DNA of 44,704 nt from Akkermansia sp. (GTDB lineage: Bacteria > Verrucomicrobiota > Verrucomicrobiia > Verrucomicrobiales > Akkermansiaceae): contig JAFQEF010000102.1 in NCBI GenBank assembly GCA_017399165.1, positions 1 to 44,704 on the forward strand, written 5' to 3'. A program made the translations under genes and the position numbers. This document shows positions 15,946-24,056 of this stretch, in pieces (the stretch's first letter is position 1; the number at the start of each line of letters is the position of its first letter). Under the pieces are notes generated by a model. It was given only the letters and a program-made list of their open reading frames with translations. It had not been told where the DNA came from and searched no databases.

Positions 15946-16764
15946 ATGAAACGCCCTTTATTTTGTGAGCTTTGCCCTTTTGCTTTCCGTCTGTCCAGAC
16001 TGAAAGGGGTACTTTTGCGTAAGCTTAAGGATGCACTGAGCCCACAGAAGTTTTGCAAAGAAAAAACGGCGCAGGCCCTGCCGCACTGCATTGCCACCCA
16101 TGCCTCACTGATACGCCGCAAATTGGCGGGGGTAAATGAGGAGTTGCAAGAGAATAAAGCCAAAAACCTTGCCCTGGCAGCCCCCTGCATCAACGGGGTA
16201 CTCATACGCCCGGGGGAAACTTTCTCCTTTTGGCATTTGGTAGGCAACACGACGGCAAAAAAAGGGTATTTACCCGGCTTGTTCATAGCTTGCGGTAAAC
16301 CGCAAGCAGGTATAGGCGGGGGCATGTGCCAAATGACCAACCTTTTGCATTGGATGGTGTTGCACTCTGAGCTCACGATAACGGAGCATCACCACCACGA
16401 GCGTTTTAATCTGTTTCCGGATGCCGAGCGGCAGGTACCGTTCGGGCTGGGAACAAGCATTGCATACAATTATTTGGATTACCGCGTTACCAACAACACT
16501 ACTCGCACCTACCAGTTTTTGTTGTATACGGATGGCGAATATCTGCGCGGGGAATTGCGGGCAGACGCCCCGCAAGAGCTCAAGTACAGCATACGAGTGG
16601 GAAATGACCGCTTTGTTAAAGAAAATGAGGTCATATACCGCTGCGGGGATATTTACAGAGATACTACCCAAGCAGACGGCACCGTTTGCCGAACGGAACA
16701 CCTGCTGCGCACCCATGCACAGGTGATGTATGAGGTGCCACAGGAGCAGCTCAGCGACAATTAA
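15946..16764 (+). CDS. VanW family protein
   Basis: The 272-aa protein has the VanW core: RPGETFSFWHLVGNTTAKKGYLPGLFI (about 86-112), then GIGGGMCQMTNLLHWMVLHSELTITEHHHHE (about 122-152) and a C-terminal beta-rich part (LDYRVTNNTTRTYQFLLYTDGEYL). VanW was named from a vancomycin resistance cluster, but the biochemical role of the family is not settled; a link to cell-wall peptidoglycan is often suggested. No vanHAX-type genes are nearby, so resistance should not be inferred. There is no obvious signal peptide. Its last 14 bp overlap the convergent tatD-type gene. Confidence 0.9.
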   Translation: MKRPLFCELCPFAFRLSRLKGVLLRKLKDALSPQKFCKEKTAQALPHCIATHASLIRRKLAGVNEELQENKAKNLALAAPCINGVLIRPGETFSFWHLVGNTTAKKGYLPGLFIACGKPQAGIGGGMCQMTNLLHWMVLHSELTITEHHHHERFNLFPDAERQVPFGLGTSIAYNYLDYRVTNNTTRTYQFLLYTDGEYLRGELRADAPQELKYSIRVGNDRFVKENEVIYRCGDIYRDTTQADGTVCRTEHLLRTHAQVMYEVPQEQLSDN

Positions 16765-17371
16765 ACCCACCACGCAGCAGGCGAAACAGTGCCAACGTGC
16801 GCGGCCAAGACTCCGGCGCGGCATCCGACTCAGGGAACAACTTGCCCTCCGGTATACGGGCGTAACGCTCCTCTGCCTTAGAGTGAGATAACTCCCTTAA
16901 TCCAACGGAGAACACAGCCCCCAGAGCCAGAAACTCCCGCGCGAGCTCATGAGAGCCGCTCCAGGCATGCAAGAGAACACGGGGCAAGGTATTGCACCGG
17001 GCACGCTCCTTCAAAATACCCAGCAGCTCTGCATGGGCACGCACGCAATGCAAATGCACCAAACGCTCATGGCGAAAAGCCGCGCCCAAATGCAAATGCA
17101 ACAACAGGCGCTGAGCCTCCAGCGTGGGCAGATGCTTATCCGAGGCATCCAAGCCGGTTTCCCCCACTTGGGCAGAGGGATGCCGGTAGAGCCAATCATC
17201 CAGCTCAAACGCAAAATCCGCGGGGTCCTGCACCTCATGTGCATGCCAAGGGTGAACCCCGAAACACGGGGTCATGCCTTTTTGCTCAGCGATACGCGGC
17301 CAATCTGCCATGGTAACGGCACATAAATTGCCCCCTGCGGGGTTGGGGTGGTGTGTGTGGTAATCTATCAT
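16751..17371 (-). CDS. TatD-family metal-dependent hydrolase
   Basis: Predicted 206-aa TIM-barrel DNase/hydrolase of the TatD group. The first metal motif IDYHTHHPNP is at residues 2-11, the GVHPWHAHE segment near 38, VGETGLDASD near 68-77 (bridging Glu), and HLHCVRAHAELL near 105-116. It is shorter than typical TatD (about 260 aa), and the final conserved Asp motif near LFPESDAAPESW is present. ATG 17371 overlaps the radC stop (ATGA), giving translational coupling; the in-frame codon at 17413 would lie inside radC. Substrate unknown; a role in DNA repair alongside RadC is only suggested by coupling. Confidence 0.86.
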   Translation of the reverse strand: MIDYHTHHPNPAGGNLCAVTMADWPRIAEQKGMTPCFGVHPWHAHEVQDPADFAFELDDWLYRHPSAQVGETGLDASDKHLPTLEAQRLLLHLHLGAAFRHERLVHLHCVRAHAELLGILKERARCNTLPRVLLHAWSGSHELAREFLALGAVFSVGLRELSHSKAEERYARIPEGKLFPESDAAPESWPRTLALFRLLRGGFNCR

Positions 17372-18102
17372 GATTTTATATAACCGTGTTCTGCAAAGCT
17401 GTAATAGGGGCACGGCTGCTCCGAATCTACCGCGCCTATAATCACGTGATCCAACAGAGGAATACCGAGCAGCTCGCCGGCCTCTTTGATATTTTTAGTA
17501 ATGGCAATATCTTGCGCACTGGGGAGGGTACTGCCACTGGGGTGATTATGCGCCATAATCACCTTACTGGCATTGTAGCGAATGGCGGCAGAAAAGATGT
17601 TGCGGGCATGAGTTATTGTACGCGTGAGCGTACCAACGGCAACACGCTCCATACGTATGAGGCGACGACGGGCATCTAACAGCAAGACACACATCACCTC
17701 CTGAGCTTCATAGCGCAATTCTCCCACCAAATACTCATACACCTTGCGAGCAGTCCCCATATCCGCCCGCTCCATGCTGTCTCGGGTAGCACGATGCCCC
17801 AGCTCAAACACCGCAGCCAAGGTGGCAGCCTTAGCCGGGCCAATCCCCTTAATCAAATCCCGAATCTCGGCGGCCTCCATTTGCCCCAAGTTAGCCAAGC
17901 TACCGGCCTCTTTCTTCAGGCGGGCGGCCAGTTGCAATACATTGCACCCTTGTATGCCCGTGCGCAAAAAAAGTGCCAACAATTCCTCATCCGACAAGGC
18001 TTTGCGCCCGCGTGAAAAAATCTTTTCGCGAGGCATATCACTTTTTGTCACAGTATCACAGAGTCTGAGTTTTTCTGCGGAGCTTTCCGGGGAGACTTCC
18101 AT
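17368..18102 (-). CDS. radC: RadC-type JAB-domain protein
   Basis: The 244-aa protein has an N-terminal helix-hairpin-helix region (LIKGIGPAKAATLAAVFELG, about 83-102) and a C-terminal JAB1/MPN metalloprotease-like domain. The JAMM motif is intact: AHNHPSGSTLPSAQD (about 189-203), His-X-His-X10-Asp. The DALSDEELLALFLRTG-like segment near 35-49 (KALSDEELLALFLRTGIQG) is also typical. The family was named for a radiation phenotype later reassigned, and its activity is uncertain. It is the first gene of a two-gene unit with the TatD hydrolase. No clear promoter was resolved; the upstream region also holds the terminator of the next gene group. Confidence 0.94.
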   Translation of the reverse strand: MEVSPESSAEKLRLCDTVTKSDMPREKIFSRGRKALSDEELLALFLRTGIQGCNVLQLAARLKKEAGSLANLGQMEAAEIRDLIKGIGPAKAATLAAVFELGHRATRDSMERADMGTARKVYEYLVGELRYEAQEVMCVLLLDARRRLIRMERVAVGTLTRTITHARNIFSAAIRYNASKVIMAHNHPSGSTLPSAQDIAITKNIKEAGELLGIPLLDHVIIGAVDSEQPCPYYSFAEHGYIKS

Positions 18103-18125
18103 AACTTACTGTAAGGTTATTATGT

Positions 18126-18169
18126 AAAAAGGCACCTGCAAGAGAAAGCGTCCCCCGGCAGGTACCTTT
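18126..18169 (-). terminator. Terminator of the prc gene (minus strand)
   Basis: On the minus strand a stem of about 12 bp with one mismatch (18128-18139 with 18158-18169), large loop, then a T-run (A-run 18126-18130 on the plus strand). Confidence 0.65.
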
Positions 18170-18197
18170 GTAAGATTCAATCCAGGAGCGGAGATAC

Positions 18198-20417
18198 TCA
18201 AGGCAGCTCCAACATGTCATTAACAATGTTAAGAGATTCACGAAGAATGGGATCAAGAGTGAAGGGATACTCAACCTCTTCCTCCAATTCCTCCTCGGGG
18301 TCCTTAACCTCGTCCATGTACTTCTCGTCATCATTCTTGGTAATGACGGGCAGCTCGTCGAGTTTAACATCATCCAGCTTAAGGCGGCGTACGCACAGCT
18401 TGGAGGCATCTTGCTCTGCCATGGCAGCATAGCGCACCTTACGGTCTGCAGTGATAGCTTTCTGGCGGTTGACCAGCTCCTCATTTTCTGCGGCACGAGT
18501 AGCCTTGTTGAGGGAGTCCTTGTTTTCCTCCGTAATACGGCGGCGGTAGTCAATATTCCACTTGGCATCTTGCAGGTCCTTATCGGCCGCCACGCGGGCA
18601 GCGCTGCGGCGGGAGAGCTCCGGCAAAATGCGGGCAATGCGACCATCCTTCACATAACCGGCGGCAGCGGGGATTTCATCGTAGGGCATCACGTAGTCAA
18701 GCTCTGCCTCACCCAGCTGCAGGGCAGCCGTGCTCATGGGCAGTACGATGTCGCTCTCCACACCCTTCTTCTGGGTGGAAGCACCGTTGATGCGATAGAA
18801 CTTCTGTACTGTGACCTTAATCATACCGGCCCCCTCTCTGGAGGAGAAGTAGGGCAGGTAATCTGCCAAGCTGCGGGGGATTTGTACCGTACCTTTACCG
18901 AAGGTGGATTCATCACCCACGATGACGGCACGACCATAGTCTGCCATGGCACCGGCAAAAATCTCGGAGGCGGAGGCACTGAGCTTGTTGCAGATAACCA
19001 CAACCTCGCCGTCGAAAATCTTCTTACCGCTCACGGTAAGGCGCTCGCGCTGGCCACGGGCGTCTCTCACCTGCACCACGGGGCCGGCACCGGTGAAGAA
19101 GCCCACCATCTTGCGAACTTCCTCCAAAGAGCCGCCACCGTTGAAGCGAAGGTCAACAATGAGGCCCTCCACATTCTCCTGTTGCATGCGAACGATGAGT
19201 TTCTTAACATCTGCGGCACAACGTACACCACCGGTGGCGTCGAGGTCCATGTAGAAGGACGGCAGGGTCAGAATACCGATACGGCGGGATTTGCCGTTGG
19301 GCAGAGTCATCTCCACAATCTTGGCACTGGCCAAAGACTCGGACATGGGCACTTCATCTCGCACAATGACCACCTCTCGCTCCTCTGCCCCCTCACCGGA
19401 GAGCACACGCAGCTTAACGGGCACACCCTGCTTACCGCGCACCAGGTCCACCACCTTATCAATGCTCATGTACATGATGTCGACCCACTGGCCGTCGTTA
19501 AGGCTGTCTACGGCGATAATGCGGTCGCCGAGCTTGAGCTGGCCGTTCTTGGCAGCGGGGCCACCTTTCACAATGCCTTCAATGCGGGTGGTACCGTCAT
19601 CCTGCTCGCTGAGCTGAGCACCGATACCCACGATGGAGGCCTTAATCATATCCTTGAAACGCTGCTCCTCCTTGGCGCTCATGTAGTCGCTGTGGGGGTC
19701 ATACGTACGGGCAACGGCATTAAGCAGTGTTGCCACCATATCCTCCGTGTCTGCCTCCTGCACCTCGTTGCGCAAACGCTTGAGGCGAGCAGCCAATTTC
19801 TCTGCCACAGGCTTTTCCTTGAGCATGGGGTCCGGCTTACCTTTCTCGGCAGCCAAGCGGCTCACGTTTTCGCGGCGCAGCACCTCGGTAAGCACCATAT
19901 CATCCACCATATCACGCCAGGCTTGGTCAAGCTCTGCGCTGTTCTTGGAGCGGGGCAGCTTGCGGCGGGAGCGCGGGGTGGTGCGGTCCGTATCGAAAGA
20001 GGGCAACTGCTTCTCGTAAGAAGCCAGCAATTTTTCAGCCTTGTCAATATGGGCAAGTGCGCGGGTGGAGAACTCATAGTGCAGAGCCTCTGCAAAGTCG
20101 CGGGTACGCCCGGCCAGCAAATAATCACCGAAAGAGGTGGCATACTTGTCACGCAGCATGGCGGCATCTTCCTCCGTAAAGTAGAGCTGCTGCGGGTCTA
20201 CGAGCTGCATGTAGCTCTCCAAAAACTTAGCATACATGGCAGAGGAGAAACGCGTACGGGAGTAATGCGCATTCTGCAATACCAAGGCAAATTGCTTGCC
20301 GATGGTATCGTAATCGGGCTCGGCATAACTGACGGATGTGCAGGAAACAACACCCGCAGCAACAGCTGCGGCCGTAAACGCCATGCGGCGCAAGCGGCTC
20401 AGTATATTCATTTTCAT
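18198..20417 (-). CDS. prc: Tail-specific carboxy-terminal processing protease (Prc/Tsp, S41)
   Basis: Periplasmic serine-lysine protease, 739 aa, expected to trim or degrade exported proteins from their C-termini. A signal sequence is present; Cys26 in VVSCTS could also make it a lipoprotein. The N-terminal helical Tsp domain (about 40-230) is followed by a PDZ domain (about 262-340, GIGAQLSEQDDGTTRIEGIVKGGPAAKNG) and the protease core: DLRFNGGGSLEEV (422-434), NKLSASASEIFAGAM with the catalytic Ser (480-491), and TFGKGTVQ with Lys508. A Tsp-type helical C-terminal region follows, ending in an acidic tail (PEEELEEEVEYP). It has a promoter of its own and a terminator after it. Confidence 0.95.
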   Translation of the reverse strand: MKMNILSRLRRMAFTAAAVAAGVVSCTSVSYAEPDYDTIGKQFALVLQNAHYSRTRFSSAMYAKFLESYMQLVDPQQLYFTEEDAAMLRDKYATSFGDYLLAGRTRDFAEALHYEFSTRALAHIDKAEKLLASYEKQLPSFDTDRTTPRSRRKLPRSKNSAELDQAWRDMVDDMVLTEVLRRENVSRLAAEKGKPDPMLKEKPVAEKLAARLKRLRNEVQEADTEDMVATLLNAVARTYDPHSDYMSAKEEQRFKDMIKASIVGIGAQLSEQDDGTTRIEGIVKGGPAAKNGQLKLGDRIIAVDSLNDGQWVDIMYMSIDKVVDLVRGKQGVPVKLRVLSGEGAEEREVVIVRDEVPMSESLASAKIVEMTLPNGKSRRIGILTLPSFYMDLDATGGVRCAADVKKLIVRMQQENVEGLIVDLRFNGGGSLEEVRKMVGFFTGAGPVVQVRDARGQRERLTVSGKKIFDGEVVVICNKLSASASEIFAGAMADYGRAVIVGDESTFGKGTVQIPRSLADYLPYFSSREGAGMIKVTVQKFYRINGASTQKKGVESDIVLPMSTAALQLGEAELDYVMPYDEIPAAAGYVKDGRIARILPELSRRSAARVAADKDLQDAKWNIDYRRRITEENKDSLNKATRAAENEELVNRQKAITADRKVRYAAMAEQDASKLCVRRLKLDDVKLDELPVITKNDDEKYMDEVKDPEEELEEEVEYPFTLDPILRESLNIVNDMLELP

Positions 20418-20429
20418 AATGTGTAAATT

Positions 20430-20457
20430 AATGTATATTGGTTGCCCTGCAATGCAA
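20430..20457 (-). promoter_or_regulatory. prc promoter
   Basis: On the minus strand TTGCAT (20452-20457), 16-bp spacer, TACATT (20430-20435), then 12 bases to ATG 20417; a leader of about 5 nt is expected. Confidence 0.5.
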
Positions 20458-20516
20458 TACGCAGGGGCGCGCGCGCACCTTTCTCAAGATGACTTGTAAG
20501 TATAGACACGCCAAGT

Positions 20517-20575
20517 GCCCGTTTCTATCAAAAAAAGTTCAAAGTATGACAAAAACGGGCCCTTAAAGTATGGCA
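20517..20575. repeat. Inverted and direct repeat between prc and the HTH gene
   Basis: GCCCGTTT (20517-20524) and AAACGGGC (20553-20560) are perfect 8-bp inverted arms around 28 bases. AAAGTATG occurs at 20541-20548 and 20565-20572, 24 bp apart. No T-run follows the arm on the minus strand, so this is a poor terminator; it could be a regulator site or an old element end. Confidence 0.35.
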
Positions 20576-20581
20576 GGTTTA

Positions 20582-20986
20582 TCAGGCCTTGCGGGCTTTG
20601 CGAGGTTTACGTGCCTTAATCATCTTATAACCGAGGGCTGAGCAAAGCTCACCGAGCTGTTGCTCAAGCACGGCAACACGCTTTTTGGATTCCTTGAGTG
20701 AGGCATCCAAATGTGCAGCCTTAATCTTGGCCTTACGTGCATCATTCTTGAGAGATTTGGTCTCGGGGGTGATAACTTCAACCGGTTTCTCAACCTTACG
20801 GCGTCCTTTGGGCTGGGGCTGGAAACGTGCCACCATGGCATCCTCCGCCTGCTTCTTCCAAAGGGAAATCAATGTAGCGGCAATACCTTTTTCTTTTGCA
20901 ATATCCTGAATGGAACGCTTGCGGGAAAGCACCACTTTAACAATGGCAAGCTTCTCTTCTGCTGTGTATGAGGCTCGATCTTTCAT
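20582..20986 (-). CDS. Orphan transposase-type helix-turn-helix protein
   Basis: The 134-aa protein begins with an IS3/OrfA-like HTH (HTH_Tnp_1 style): SYTAEEKLAIVKVVLSRKRSIQDIAKEKGIAATLISLWKKQ, about 6-46. It continues with a basic linker (PQPKGRRKVEKPVEV), a coiled-coil/leucine-zipper-like stretch (LDASLKESKKRVAVLEQQLGELCSALG, about 93-119) and a Lys/Arg tail. No OrfB integrase with a DDE motif and no clear insertion-sequence ends surround it. It is therefore either a remnant or, more likely given the intact frame and added tail, a domesticated DNA-binding protein; this last step is inference. Confidence 0.7.
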   Translation of the reverse strand: MKDRASYTAEEKLAIVKVVLSRKRSIQDIAKEKGIAATLISLWKKQAEDAMVARFQPQPKGRRKVEKPVEVITPETKSLKNDARKAKIKAAHLDASLKESKKRVAVLEQQLGELCSALGYKMIKARKPRKARKA

Positions 20987-21199
20987 ATAAAAAATATCTG
21001 TACCTCATATATACCTGTTTCAACACACGTTTGCAAGCATAAAATGCAAAAAGCTCGGCATAAAATATAACTTCTCAGCAACAGGAGCACATACAAATCA
21101 ACATTTTAGATATATACCCCATACTAAATTCACAAGATAATTTAAATAAAATAAGCCACAAAAACAATATCAACGGAAAAAATTATCTGATATTTCGTG
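20987..21199. other. AT-rich gene-free stretch
   Basis: About 210 bp of AT-rich DNA between two minus-strand genes. It must hold the promoter of the HTH gene (a possible TTGAAA at 21015-21020 on the minus strand) and the end of the thiE transcript. GCATAAAAT occurs twice (near 21037 and 21058). No RNA gene or hairpin terminator is recognised. Confidence 0.4.
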
Positions 21200-21841
21200 T
21201 CAATTTGCGGCAGCATTCATTGTATTGATGACGTTTGCAGCGGCAGCAGCAATATCTGCCTGTTGCAACAACCAGGATACAATTACCACGCGTTTTGCAC
21301 CGGCAGCCAACACCTGAGGCAAGGTAGCACCGTTGATACCGCCTATGCAAAACATAGGCAGCTTACCCACAGCTGCCTGCACGGCAGCGATATCTTGCAG
21401 GCCGATGGAGGCCCGCCCCGGTTTGGTACCGGTGGGAAACAGAGGCCCGAACCCGATGTAGTCCGCCCCCTCTGCCAAAGCAGCTAAAGCTTGTTGAGGG
21501 CTGTGAGTAGAGCGCCCAACTAACATGACATCCCCCACCACCCGGCGCACCTCCGCCAGCGGGCCGGCATCCTGCCCCACATGCACGGCATCCGCCCCTA
21601 TCTCCGCCGCCATTTCCGGGTAATCATTCAGCACAAAGATAGCCCCATATTCACGGCAAACGGCTTGCATATCAACAGCTAAACTCCGAACCTGCGGCAA
21701 AGGCACTCCTTTAGCCCGCAACTGTATAATACGCACCCCACCGGCAATAAGAGCCAAGGTGCGTGGCACAACCTGCTGCGGGCTTGTGTACCCCATGTCT
21801 ACGATACCATACAAACGGCATGAGCTTAAGATATTTTTCAT
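21200..21841 (-). CDS. thiE: Thiamine phosphate synthase
   Basis: Joins the HMP pyrimidine diphosphate and thiazole phosphate into thiamine phosphate. From ATG 21841 the product is 213 aa, the usual ThiE length. TIM-barrel motifs are clear: LYGIVD, IIQLRAKGVPLPQVR, FVLNDYPEMAAEIGADAVHVGQ, GRSTHSPQQALAALAEGADYIGFGPLFPTGTKPGR and FCIGGINGATLPQVLAAGAKRVVIVSWLL. An in-frame codon at 21886 would add 15 unrelated residues. It is divergent from thi4, which makes the thiazole part; the pairing supports both calls. No TPP riboswitch was seen in the 113-bp gap. Confidence 0.95.
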   Translation of the reverse strand: MKNILSSCRLYGIVDMGYTSPQQVVPRTLALIAGGVRIIQLRAKGVPLPQVRSLAVDMQAVCREYGAIFVLNDYPEMAAEIGADAVHVGQDAGPLAEVRRVVGDVMLVGRSTHSPQQALAALAEGADYIGFGPLFPTGTKPGRASIGLQDIAAVQAAVGKLPMFCIGGINGATLPQVLAAGAKRVVIVSWLLQQADIAAAAANVINTMNAAAN

Positions 21842-21895
21842 ACCCCTACTCTGCCACAAAGCGCACACCACAGCAAGCCTAAACATACTCGATTT

Positions 21896-21947
21896 GGGAT
21901 TATGTCAACAAATCCCCTTGACGCACCAACGCAGAGTCCTCTATGAT
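21896..21947 (+). promoter_or_regulatory. thi4 promoter with upstream dyad
   Basis: TTGACG (21918-21923), 18-bp spacer, TATGAT (21942-21947), seven bases before ATG 21955, so the message would be leaderless. Just upstream, GGGATT (21896-21901) and AATCCC (21911-21916) form a dyad around nine bases, possibly an operator in the thiE/thi4 gap. Confidence 0.55.
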
Positions 21948-21954
21948 AAGAGGC

Positions 21955-22734
21955 ATGGAAACACTTGTATCACGTGGAATCATTGAGTCTTACTTCAATA
22001 AATTGCAAGGGTGTCTGGAGCTGGATGCCGCCATTGTGGGCGGTGGGCCGTCCGGCATTGTAGCGGCCTATTACTTAGCCAAAGCCGGGCACAAGGTGGC
22101 ATTGTTTGACCGCAAATTATCCCCCGGTGGCGGCATGTGGGGCGGCGCCATGATGTTTAATGACATTGTAGTACAAGAAGAAGCCTTACCCATTGTGCAG
22201 GAGTTACAGCTGGACTACAAGCCCTACCGCGAGGGAACCTATATTATTGACTCCGTACACGCCACAGCAGGGTTGCTCTACAAAGCCACACAGGCAGGGG
22301 CTATTATTTTTAACTGCTACTCTGTGGAGGACGTTGTGTACAAGCAGGGGCGCGTTGGAGGCGTGGTGGTAAACTGGACCCCCGTTTTGCGTGAAGGGTT
22401 GCATGTAGACCCGCTCACCATCATCTCCCACACCGTTTTGGACGGCACGGGACACGACTGCGAAATAGCCAAGACTGTTGCCCGCAAAAACGGGGTGCGT
22501 CTCAACACTGCCACGGGTGGAGTCATTGGCGAAATGAGCATGGATGCCGCAGAGGGTGAACGCTCTACCATTGAAAACACCAAGGAGATTTACCCGGGGC
22601 TCTTTGTCTCCGGCATGGCAGCAAACGGCGTAAGCGGCAGTTTCCGCATGGGCCCCATCTTTGGTGGCATGCTGATGAGTGGCAAGAAAGCAGCCGAGCT
22701 CATGGGGGCAGCCATACGCCAGGCACAAGGCTGA
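21955..22734 (+). CDS. thi4: Thi4-type thiazole synthase, His-type (sulfide-dependent)
   Basis: Flavoprotein-fold enzyme that makes the thiamine thiazole from NAD, glycine and sulfur. From ATG 21955 the product is 259 aa. The dinucleotide-binding motif AAIVGGGPSGIVAAYYLAKAGHKVALFDRK and SPGGGMWGGAMMF are intact, and LDGTGHDCEIAK and FVSGMAANGVSGSFRMGPIFGGML follow the family. At the place where yeast Thi4 uses a Cys as one-shot sulfur donor (CMDP), this protein has His (LHVDP), the pattern of archaeal and some bacterial enzymes that use external sulfide and turn over. AAGAGG just before ATG 21955, plus the promoter position, favour this start over 21943. Confidence 0.92.
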   Translation: METLVSRGIIESYFNKLQGCLELDAAIVGGGPSGIVAAYYLAKAGHKVALFDRKLSPGGGMWGGAMMFNDIVVQEEALPIVQELQLDYKPYREGTYIIDSVHATAGLLYKATQAGAIIFNCYSVEDVVYKQGRVGGVVVNWTPVLREGLHVDPLTIISHTVLDGTGHDCEIAKTVARKNGVRLNTATGGVIGEMSMDAAEGERSTIENTKEIYPGLFVSGMAANGVSGSFRMGPIFGGMLMSGKKAAELMGAAIRQAQG

Positions 22735-22736
22735 AC

Positions 22737-23945
22737 TCAGCCTTGATTTTGAGCCTGTAAGCGAATACAAAATTGAGTGCGCTCGCCGGGAGTGCTGGTA
22801 ACCGTAATCTCACCGTTATGAGCCTCTACGGCGTGGCGCACAATCGATAAGCCCAAGCCCGTCCCCTTAACCTGCCCGGTTTTATCGGCTCGGTAAAATC
22901 GGTTGAAAACATAGGGCAAATCCTCTGCCTCGATACCAATACCGTTGTCTTGCACGGTGATGAAAATCTCCCCCTCGGGGGACTTTTGTGCGGCAATCTC
23001 CAACACCAGCCCCGGTGCGGCATTAACCTTGAGCGCATTTTCCACCAAGTTAAAAATAATTTGCGACCAATAGAACCTATCTCCATGCAGCGGGAACGGC
23101 GTGGGAGAGATGCGCAGATTCACTGTAGCGTGTCTGGTTTGCACCATGCTCTCCAGCTGCAATACCACATCATTAACCAGCTCCTCAAAATCAAACTGCT
23201 CTTGCTTTAATTGCGGGGAAGAAGCATTCTCCAGGCGAGACACCGTCAGCATACCCTCCACCAAGTGCATAATGCGCTGCAGGTGTTTGCTCATCACTTG
23301 CAGTGCCCGGGTGCGGTAGGCCTCATCTTGCGCATCCTCCGGGTTTTCCAACAGGGTTTCCAAATAGCCACGCAAAATAGTAAGCGGCGTGCGCAGCTCA
23401 TGAGAGGCATTGGCAACAAAGTCTCGGCGTATCACCTGCGTGCGGTACTCCTCCGTCACATCATGAAACACTACACCCATGTGCCGATCCGCATTACCGA
23501 GCGGGGTAGCCGTTATCACATAGCGCATTTCTTTTCCGTTCTGCAGCAGCGTTAAAGGGCGAGTTTCCGCCTGACGAGCCTTCAGCAACTCCGCAATAAT
23601 GCTGCGCAGCTCACCCGCCGGCAAGATCTTGAGCAAATTAGGACCACACGATACATCCAACCCCAGCAATTCACCGGCGGGGCGGTTAGCCATCACCACA
23701 CGCCCCGAGGGACGCAACAACAGAAAAGGCACCCCCAACGCCTCCAAAAACAAAGACTTATCGTTGCGCACATGGCTCTCCATATCCCGCAACATGCGGC
23801 GCAGATACTCTTTCTCCGTGTAGTCATTGCGATGCTGCCGCCGCTGTACCTCCATGCGGAAATACAGGAAAATAAACGGCAAGACAAAGGCCAAAATCGC
23901 CAGCGCGATTGCTAAATTCCAACTAATCACGGCTCGTGTTTTCAC
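22737..23945 (-). CDS. PhoR-like sensor histidine kinase
   Basis: Membrane sensor kinase, about 402 aa from GTG 23945. An N-terminal membrane span (about 8-29, NLAIALAILAFVLPFIFLYF) is followed by a short coiled segment, a PAS domain (about 62-165, PFLLLRPSGRVVMANRPAGELLG), the HisKA phospho-acceptor His182 in ANASHELRTPLTILRGYLETLLENPED, and the HATPase domain with NLVENALKV, DNGIGIEAEDLPYVFNRFYRADK and GTGLGLSIV. Order and motifs match PhoR-type kinases, but no response regulator is adjacent, so the partner and signal are unknown. The -10 box touches the GTG, so translation may really begin at GTG 23930. It converges on thi4 with a 2-bp gap. Confidence 0.92.
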   Translation of the reverse strand: MKTRAVISWNLAIALAILAFVLPFIFLYFRMEVQRRQHRNDYTEKEYLRRMLRDMESHVRNDKSLFLEALGVPFLLLRPSGRVVMANRPAGELLGLDVSCGPNLLKILPAGELRSIIAELLKARQAETRPLTLLQNGKEMRYVITATPLGNADRHMGVVFHDVTEEYRTQVIRRDFVANASHELRTPLTILRGYLETLLENPEDAQDEAYRTRALQVMSKHLQRIMHLVEGMLTVSRLENASSPQLKQEQFDFEELVNDVVLQLESMVQTRHATVNLRISPTPFPLHGDRFYWSQIIFNLVENALKVNAAPGLVLEIAAQKSPEGEIFITVQDNGIGIEAEDLPYVFNRFYRADKTGQVKGTGLGLSIVRHAVEAHNGEITVTSTPGERTQFCIRLQAQNQG

Positions 23946-23946
23946 C

Positions 23947-23974
23947 AGTATAAATGAAATACGGTTAAAGTCAA
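23947..23974 (-). promoter_or_regulatory. Promoter of the sensor kinase gene
   Basis: On the minus strand TTGACT (23969-23974), 16-bp spacer, TATACT (23947-23952). Transcription would start near 23940, inside the first annotated codons, which argues for a start at GTG 23930. Confidence 0.6.
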
Positions 23975-24018
23975 TGTGATTTCACCTAACTTGCGTGACA
24001 TCATTACCTGATTTGAGC

Positions 24019-24046
24019 TTGACATCATGCAGTGAGTTGATAGAAT
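24019..24046 (+). promoter_or_regulatory. Promoter of the Lrp-type regulator and aminotransferase
   Basis: TTGACA (24019-24024), 16-bp spacer, TAGAAT (24041-24046), ten bases before ATG 24057; a very short leader is expected. Confidence 0.72.
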
Positions 24047-24056
24047 CCACAAAGTT

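Noticed and set aside
15946..16764. Vancomycin resistance determinant
   Set aside because: VanW alone does not confer resistance and no vanHAX-type genes are nearby.
18411..20426. Long open frame (671 codons) opposite prc
   Set aside because: Antisense shadow of a well-supported protease gene; composition rich in His/Gly/Val without domains.
21842..21954. TPP riboswitch between thiE and thi4
   Set aside because: Searched for the CTGAGA and ACCTGA core elements by eye; neither is present and the leader is too short.
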